From Gammaproteobacteria bacterium (GTDB taxonomy: Bacteria > Pseudomonadota > Gammaproteobacteria > Eutrophobiales > Eutrophobiaceae), in the NCBI GenBank assembly GCA_003250975.1, contig QKIY01000030.1, forward strand, positions 38,589-102,588: a DNA stretch of 64,000 nt, written 5' to 3'. The position numbers and the translations under genes were made by a program. Shown here one piece after another: positions 59,948 through 64,000 of the stretch (its first letter is position 1; each line of letters starts with the position of its first letter). The notes under the pieces were generated by a model, which was given only the letters and a program-made list of their open reading frames with translations, made no database searches and was not told where the DNA came from.

Positions 59948-61256
59948 ACAGGGTGGACTGGGGCATAGACTGTGGAAAGCCTTTGTTATTCAGGCAGGAC
60001 TGATTGCAGTTGCGGCAATCCTGGGTATCTATGCTGCTCGTTTTGTTCTGAGTGATGTTTTGATCAGCAGTGCCCTGAACAGCGAGGCGGAACATTTCTG
60101 GGACCGCTATGCAGACAATAATGATTTTCCGAGGCCGGACACCTATAACATGAAAGGTTATCTGGCTGGCAGGGATGCTGTCCCCGAAAAAATCCGGAAC
60201 TTGCAAGAAGGCATTCACAAATTGCCCGGTGATAGTGTTGATGTGTATATCATTCATGTCTCTGAGCGTCATGGCAGGAAACTGTACCTGGAATTCGATG
60301 GTGAGAGCGTGGGTGAACTCGCATTATTATTCGGCACCATTCCTCTGGCCGGTGTCCTGATTGTCATATATCTCACCACCTGGTTTCTGTACCGCTTTTC
60401 GCGCCGGGCCGTGTCACCGTTGATACAACTCTCAAAACAGGTCGACAAACTGGATCCGAAGAATACAGAACATTTCGCTATCAATCTGTCTGATATTTCC
60501 GGGGATGCAGACCAGGAAGTCATGATCCTCTCCCGCGCCCTCTCAGACTTATTACGCCGCATTGATGAATTTGTGATACGGGAAAGAAATTTCACACGAG
60601 ATGCCAGCCATGAACTGCGCAGCCCTGTGACCGTTATAAAGATTGCCGCGGATGTGTTGTTGGCAGATGAAACACTCAGTGAGAGTGCAACGCGGTCACT
60701 GGAGCGAATCAAGCGATCAGCCAAGGACATGGAAGAGTTGATAGAGGCCTTGCTGGTGCTGGCCAGGGAATCAGATAACGGCTTATCGATGGAAAGTGTC
60801 TGTGTGAATGATATTGTCAAGGAGGAACTCGATTTTGCCCAAGAGCTTTATAAAGAAAAAATCATCGCAGTCGATATTCATGAATCGAATCAATTGACGG
60901 TTAATGCTTCTGACAAGGTCTTGTCGGTACTGATCGGAAACCTGGTACGTAATGCCTTCTCCTATACTGAGGAGGGTAGGGTGGATATATACATTGAGAA
61001 CGACAGATTAATCATAGAGGACAGCGGTGTCGGTATTCCAGATGAGGAAATGGAGAAGGTCTTCAAGCCATTCTTCAGTCATGAAGGCAAACAGCTTGGA
61101 GGTTATGGGGTTGGACTTACTATCGTTAAATTTCTGTCTGACCGGTTCAAATGGCCAATTACTATCGAAAGCAAACTGAATATCGGCACAAAAGTAACCG
61201 TCATATTCCCCGGGGCCGAAAAGAATACGACCGCCCGACATCAATCAAGTGTCTAG
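59940..61256 (+). CDS. Membrane sensor histidine kinase
   Basis: This is a 438-residue kinase with two membrane segments (about 14-36 and 127-151) enclosing a sensor domain of about 90 residues. A HAMP-like linker and the dimerisation helix with H224 (FTRDASHELRSP) follow, then an ATPase domain with NLVRNAFSYT, DSGVGIPDEEMEKVF and GYGVGLTIVKF. It is coupled to the response regulator gene. The desaturase gene directly downstream suggests that the signal concerns the membrane or lipid state, but the sensed stimulus is unknown. Confidence 0.93.
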   Translation: MTRQGGLGHRLWKAFVIQAGLIAVAAILGIYAARFVLSDVLISSALNSEAEHFWDRYADNNDFPRPDTYNMKGYLAGRDAVPEKIRNLQEGIHKLPGDSVDVYIIHVSERHGRKLYLEFDGESVGELALLFGTIPLAGVLIVIYLTTWFLYRFSRRAVSPLIQLSKQVDKLDPKNTEHFAINLSDISGDADQEVMILSRALSDLLRRIDEFVIRERNFTRDASHELRSPVTVIKIAADVLLADETLSESATRSLERIKRSAKDMEELIEALLVLARESDNGLSMESVCVNDIVKEELDFAQELYKEKIIAVDIHESNQLTVNASDKVLSVLIGNLVRNAFSYTEEGRVDIYIENDRLIIEDSGVGIPDEEMEKVFKPFFSHEGKQLGGYGVGLTIVKFLSDRFKWPITIESKLNIGTKVTVIFPGAEKNTTARHQSSV

Positions 61257-61273
61257 AGCAGGTTTTATCCATT

Positions 61274-61318
61274 TTTCACACTGATTTCACTCTTTTTTCA
61301 CAGGGCCTCGTCTAGATT
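61274..61318 (+). promoter_or_regulatory. Three TTTCAC direct repeats and -10 box (PhoB/OmpR-type promoter)
   Basis: TTTCAC occurs at 61274, 61285 and 61296, exactly 11 bp apart, so all copies face the same side of the helix. A TAGATT -10-like box (61313-61318) lies 11 bp after the last copy, close to the spacing in PhoB-activated promoters where tandem 11-bp units replace the -35. It sits between the histidine kinase stop and the desaturase ATG at 61349. Confidence 0.6.
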
Positions 61319-61348
61319 AGCGGCCAATCAAACCAGTTTGAATAAGAG

Positions 61349-62299
61349 ATGATACTCAAGAAAGTAGAACCAACAGGCTATTTACGGGAATTTGCCAAAT
61401 GGATATTGAATGACGAATCGCGCTTAGACAGGGTGCCGTCGGAAAAAAGAACAAGGCTGGACCCGCCTCGGGTGGCAGTGCTTGTGCTGTTCCATATAGC
61501 CTGCCTGTCTGTATTTATTGTTGGTTGGTCGGCAGCGGCACTGGTTCTCGCACTGGGCAGTTATTTACTCAGGATGTTTTTCATCACGGCCTTCTATCAC
61601 CGTTATTTTTCCCACCGCAGTTACCGGGTCTCAAGGGGTGTTCAATTCTTGATGGCATGTCTGGGATGTACCGCCGGGCAACGCGGACCACTCTGGTGGG
61701 CCAGCCATCACCGTGTACACCACACCACGTCTGACAGTGACAAGGATCCTCACTCACCCCGTCAGGGATTTTTGAACAGCCATCTACTCTGGTTTCTGCG
61801 CCGGAACAAGTTCGTGATTGAAAGGAAATATGTCAAGGACTGGTTACGCTACCCGGAACTTTGCTGGCTGGAAAAATTTGACTGGATTCCCTTGGTTCTC
61901 TTTGGTCTTGGCTGCTATCTACTGGGTGAACTTCTTGCCTTATGGTTTCCATATCTGGGTGTGAATGGCGCCCAGGTCTTTGTTTGGGCATTTATAGTAT
62001 CCACCGTGTTGCTCTATCATGCTACCTATACGATCAATTCACTGGCGCATAAATTCGGCAAGATGCGTTATCACACCCGCGACGACAGCAGGAACAACTG
62101 GTTACTTGCATTGCTGACCCTTGGTGAAGGTTGGCATAACAATCATCATCGTTATCCCGCCGCGGCCAGGCAGGGTTTCTTCTGGTGGGAACTTGATCTG
62201 ACCTATATCGTCCTGAAAACACTGGAAAAGCTGGGACTGATCAGCGAGATAAGGGAAGTTCCCGCTGTTGTATTAAACGAAGCAGGGAGAGGGAGATGA
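61349..62299 (+). CDS. Delta-9-type acyl-CoA/fatty acid desaturase
   Basis: This is a 316-residue membrane di-iron desaturase. It has the three histidine boxes HRYFSH (H84-H89), HRVHH (121-125) and HNNHH (263-267) in the spacing of stearoyl-CoA-type desaturases, with two pairs of membrane segments around them. It should introduce a cis double bond in membrane fatty acids. No cytochrome b5 domain is attached, so an external electron donor is needed. It overlaps the flavoprotein gene by 4 bp and is probably controlled by the adjacent two-component pair. Confidence 0.93.
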   Translation: MILKKVEPTGYLREFAKWILNDESRLDRVPSEKRTRLDPPRVAVLVLFHIACLSVFIVGWSAAALVLALGSYLLRMFFITAFYHRYFSHRSYRVSRGVQFLMACLGCTAGQRGPLWWASHHRVHHTTSDSDKDPHSPRQGFLNSHLLWFLRRNKFVIERKYVKDWLRYPELCWLEKFDWIPLVLFGLGCYLLGELLALWFPYLGVNGAQVFVWAFIVSTVLLYHATYTINSLAHKFGKMRYHTRDDSRNNWLLALLTLGEGWHNNHHRYPAAARQGFFWWELDLTYIVLKTLEKLGLISEIREVPAVVLNEAGRGR

Positions 62300-63543
62300 A
62301 AATAGCGGTGATCGGAACAGGAATCTCCGGGCTTACCACGGCGCTGCTTTTAAATCGTCGCCATGATATTACCGTTTTTGAATCCAATAATTACATTGGC
62401 GGACATACGAATACGATATTTGTCAAAGATCACGGGCAAACACTGCCAGTAGATACCGGTTTTATTGTCTTTAACGAGACAAATTATCCTAATCTCTGTC
62501 AACTGTTTGACAGGCTTGGTGTGGAAAGCCGTGATTCGGATATGAGCTTCAGTGTGCATTGTGAAAAAACCGGACTTGAATACAACGGTACCAGCCTGAA
62601 CGGTATTTTTAGTCAGCGACGCAACCTGTTGCGTCCAGGCTTCTGGTTCATGCTGCGTGACATCCTGCGTTTTCATGATGATGCAAAGGTTTCGCTTGAT
62701 TGTTGTCTCGATGACCAGGTCACGGTTGCTGATTATGTGAACAACATGAATTACAGTAATGGATTTGTTGAAAATTATCTGGTACCGCTGGGTGCCTCAC
62801 TCTGGTCATGTCCCGCCAGTCGATTCCGGGAATTTCCCATGCGGTTCGTTATTGAATTCATGGCTAACCACCACATGTTACAAGTGAATCAACGTCCAAT
62901 CTGGAAAACAGTTGTTGGCGGGTCATCCAGCTATATTGGACCGCTTACTGCACCCTATAAAGATAGCATCAGGATTTCCACACCAGTAAAACAGATCAGC
63001 CGGCAGTTGTCTTCAGTCAAACTGACACTCAGAGATGGCGGCGGTGAAGAATTTGATGAGGTGGTCATAGCCACACATGCCAACCATGCCCTGCAATTAC
63101 TGGAAAATCCGCAGACCGAAGAAAACGAAATGTTGGGACATTTCGAATATCAGCTCAATGATGTAGTTTTGCATACCGATACCCGCCTGTTACCGAAATC
63201 GCGTAATGCCTGGGCAAGCTGGAACTACCGGATTCCCGAGTCCGCAACGGATGTTGGGATGGTGACCTACAACATGAACATGCTGCAGGGCCTGTCTTCA
63301 AAAGACACTTATTGCGTATCTTTAAACCAGACCGCTGATATTGATCCGGAAAGGATCATCTATCGCATTACTTACCAACACCCACAATTCAGCACCGGCA
63401 GAGACCAGGTCCAGAAAGATCACGAACGTCTGATCCGGAACAATCGTATTTCATATTGTGGTGCATACTGGGGTTTTGGTTTTCATGAAGATGGTATCAG
63501 TAGTGCCTTACGGGTCTGCTCTGCCTTTGATGAGGTACTGTGA
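62296..63543 (+). CDS. FAD-dependent amine-oxidase-like protein
   Basis: This is a 415-residue flavoprotein. The dinucleotide-binding start IAVIGTGISGLTTALLL is followed by GGHTNTIFV and DTGFIVFNETNYPNL, as in the amine-oxidase/protoporphyrinogen-oxidase-like family often annotated NAD/FAD-binding protein. Such genes commonly stand with DUF1365 and cyclopropane-fatty-acid-synthase-like genes, and a related one (UfaO) acts in furan fatty acid synthesis. A role in modifying unsaturated membrane acyl chains is therefore plausible. The stop shares a base with the DUF1365 start. Confidence 0.84.
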   Translation: MKIAVIGTGISGLTTALLLNRRHDITVFESNNYIGGHTNTIFVKDHGQTLPVDTGFIVFNETNYPNLCQLFDRLGVESRDSDMSFSVHCEKTGLEYNGTSLNGIFSQRRNLLRPGFWFMLRDILRFHDDAKVSLDCCLDDQVTVADYVNNMNYSNGFVENYLVPLGASLWSCPASRFREFPMRFVIEFMANHHMLQVNQRPIWKTVVGGSSSYIGPLTAPYKDSIRISTPVKQISRQLSSVKLTLRDGGGEEFDEVVIATHANHALQLLENPQTEENEMLGHFEYQLNDVVLHTDTRLLPKSRNAWASWNYRIPESATDVGMVTYNMNMLQGLSSKDTYCVSLNQTADIDPERIIYRITYQHPQFSTGRDQVQKDHERLIRNNRISYCGAYWGFGFHEDGISSALRVCSAFDEVL

Positions 63544-64000
63544 TGCGTAGCCGACTTTACAAGGGCACAGTGGGTCATGAACGCCTGTACCCACGCTCGC
63601 ACAGATTCCAGTACAAGGTATACATGTTGTATCTTGATCTGGATGAATTACCCACTCTGTTTGACAGGTTTCTTTTTTGGTCATCCCGCGGTGTCAATCT
63701 GGCCTGGTTCAGGCGTCACGATCATTATGGAGATCCATCACAACCCCTGAAACAATCGATCATCGACCTGGTTCGTAATGAGACGGGGAAAACACCATCA
63801 GGTCCCATTTGTCTACTGACACACCTGCGTTATTTCGGTTATGTCATGAATCCAGTCAGTTTCTATTACTGCTGGAATGACACTGCCGATGCAATCGAAT
63901 TCATCGTTGCCGAAGTCCATAACACCCCCTGGGGTGAACAACATTGCTATGTCCTGGATGCAGATAAGGACAGGGATCTGATATTTGAATTCAAAAAGGA
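63543..64000 (+). CDS. DUF1365-family protein (cut by window end)
   Basis: An open frame starts with ATG at 63543 (TGATG overlap with the upstream stop) and runs off the window after about 152 codons. The translation begins MRSRLYKGTVGHERLYPRSH and contains GPICLLTHLRYFGYVMNPVSF, the hallmark of DUF1365. The function is unknown, but its partners suggest fatty-acid modification, with a cyclopropane-synthase-like gene expected next. Confidence 0.88.
   Translation, partial: MRSRLYKGTVGHERLYPRSHRFQYKVYMLYLDLDELPTLFDRFLFWSSRGVNLAWFRRHDHYGDPSQPLKQSIIDLVRNETGKTPSGPICLLTHLRYFGYVMNPVSFYYCWNDTADAIEFIVAEVHNTPWGEQHCYVLDADKDRDLIFEFKK

Overview
The window looks like part of a gammaproteobacterial chromosome of moderate GC. 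The reasons are the hpnH-hpnB-hpnM hopanoid genes with a divergent dxs, the DUF1302/DUF1329 envelope pair, an LpxL-type acyltransferase, SapC, and a tRNA-Arg(CCU) with an encoded CCA end. Genus-level placement is not possible from reading alone. No phage, transposase, rRNA or CRISPR array was seen.

Layout. 0.1-5.2 kb: hopanoid side-chain and transport genes (hpnH, hpnB, hpnM; minus strand), divergent from dxs, which feeds isoprenoid precursor synthesis. 5.2-9.9 kb: a compact minus-strand phosphonate operon (nucleotidyltransferase, PEP mutase-nucleotidyltransferase fusion, phosphonopyruvate decarboxylase, 2-aminoethylphosphonate transaminase) that should make 2-aminoethylphosphonate and probably activate it. 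10.1-15.0 kb: two paralogous cytosolic Ser/Thr kinases with C-terminal cyclic-nucleotide-binding-like domains, both with DFS in place of DFG, flanking pgi and a CBS-pair protein. 15.2-21.8 kb: DUF1302 outer-membrane barrel, DUF1329 periplasmic protein, YCF48-like Asp-box protein and an MMPL/RND transporter, a recurrent set likely to move a hydrophobic compound. 21.9-24.2 kb: photolyase and an LpxL-like acyltransferase.

24.6-58.9 kb is the centrepiece: a SapC-family protein, then one 26-kb gene for a roughly 0.9-MDa LEPR-XLL surface or secreted protein, then a tightly packed operon of DUF3467, GAF-GAF-TM-HlyD, PqqD-like/M50 protease/HlyD, a truncated SecA-like ATPase and a periplasmic HlyD protein. 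The giant protein has no hydrophobic signal peptide and the locus has no ABC exporter. I infer that the operon is a dedicated, possibly undescribed export/processing machine for the giant protein: a cytosolic SecA-derived motor without the two-helix finger, a membrane protease, and three adaptor-type proteins.

59.0-64.0 kb: tRNA-Arg, an OmpR/PhoB-type two-component pair, then a delta-9-type acyl desaturase, a flavin amine-oxidase-like protein and a DUF1365 protein cut by the window edge. Three TTTCAC direct repeats at exact 11-bp spacing lie before a -10-like box upstream of the desaturase, so the two-component pair probably controls this membrane-lipid operon.
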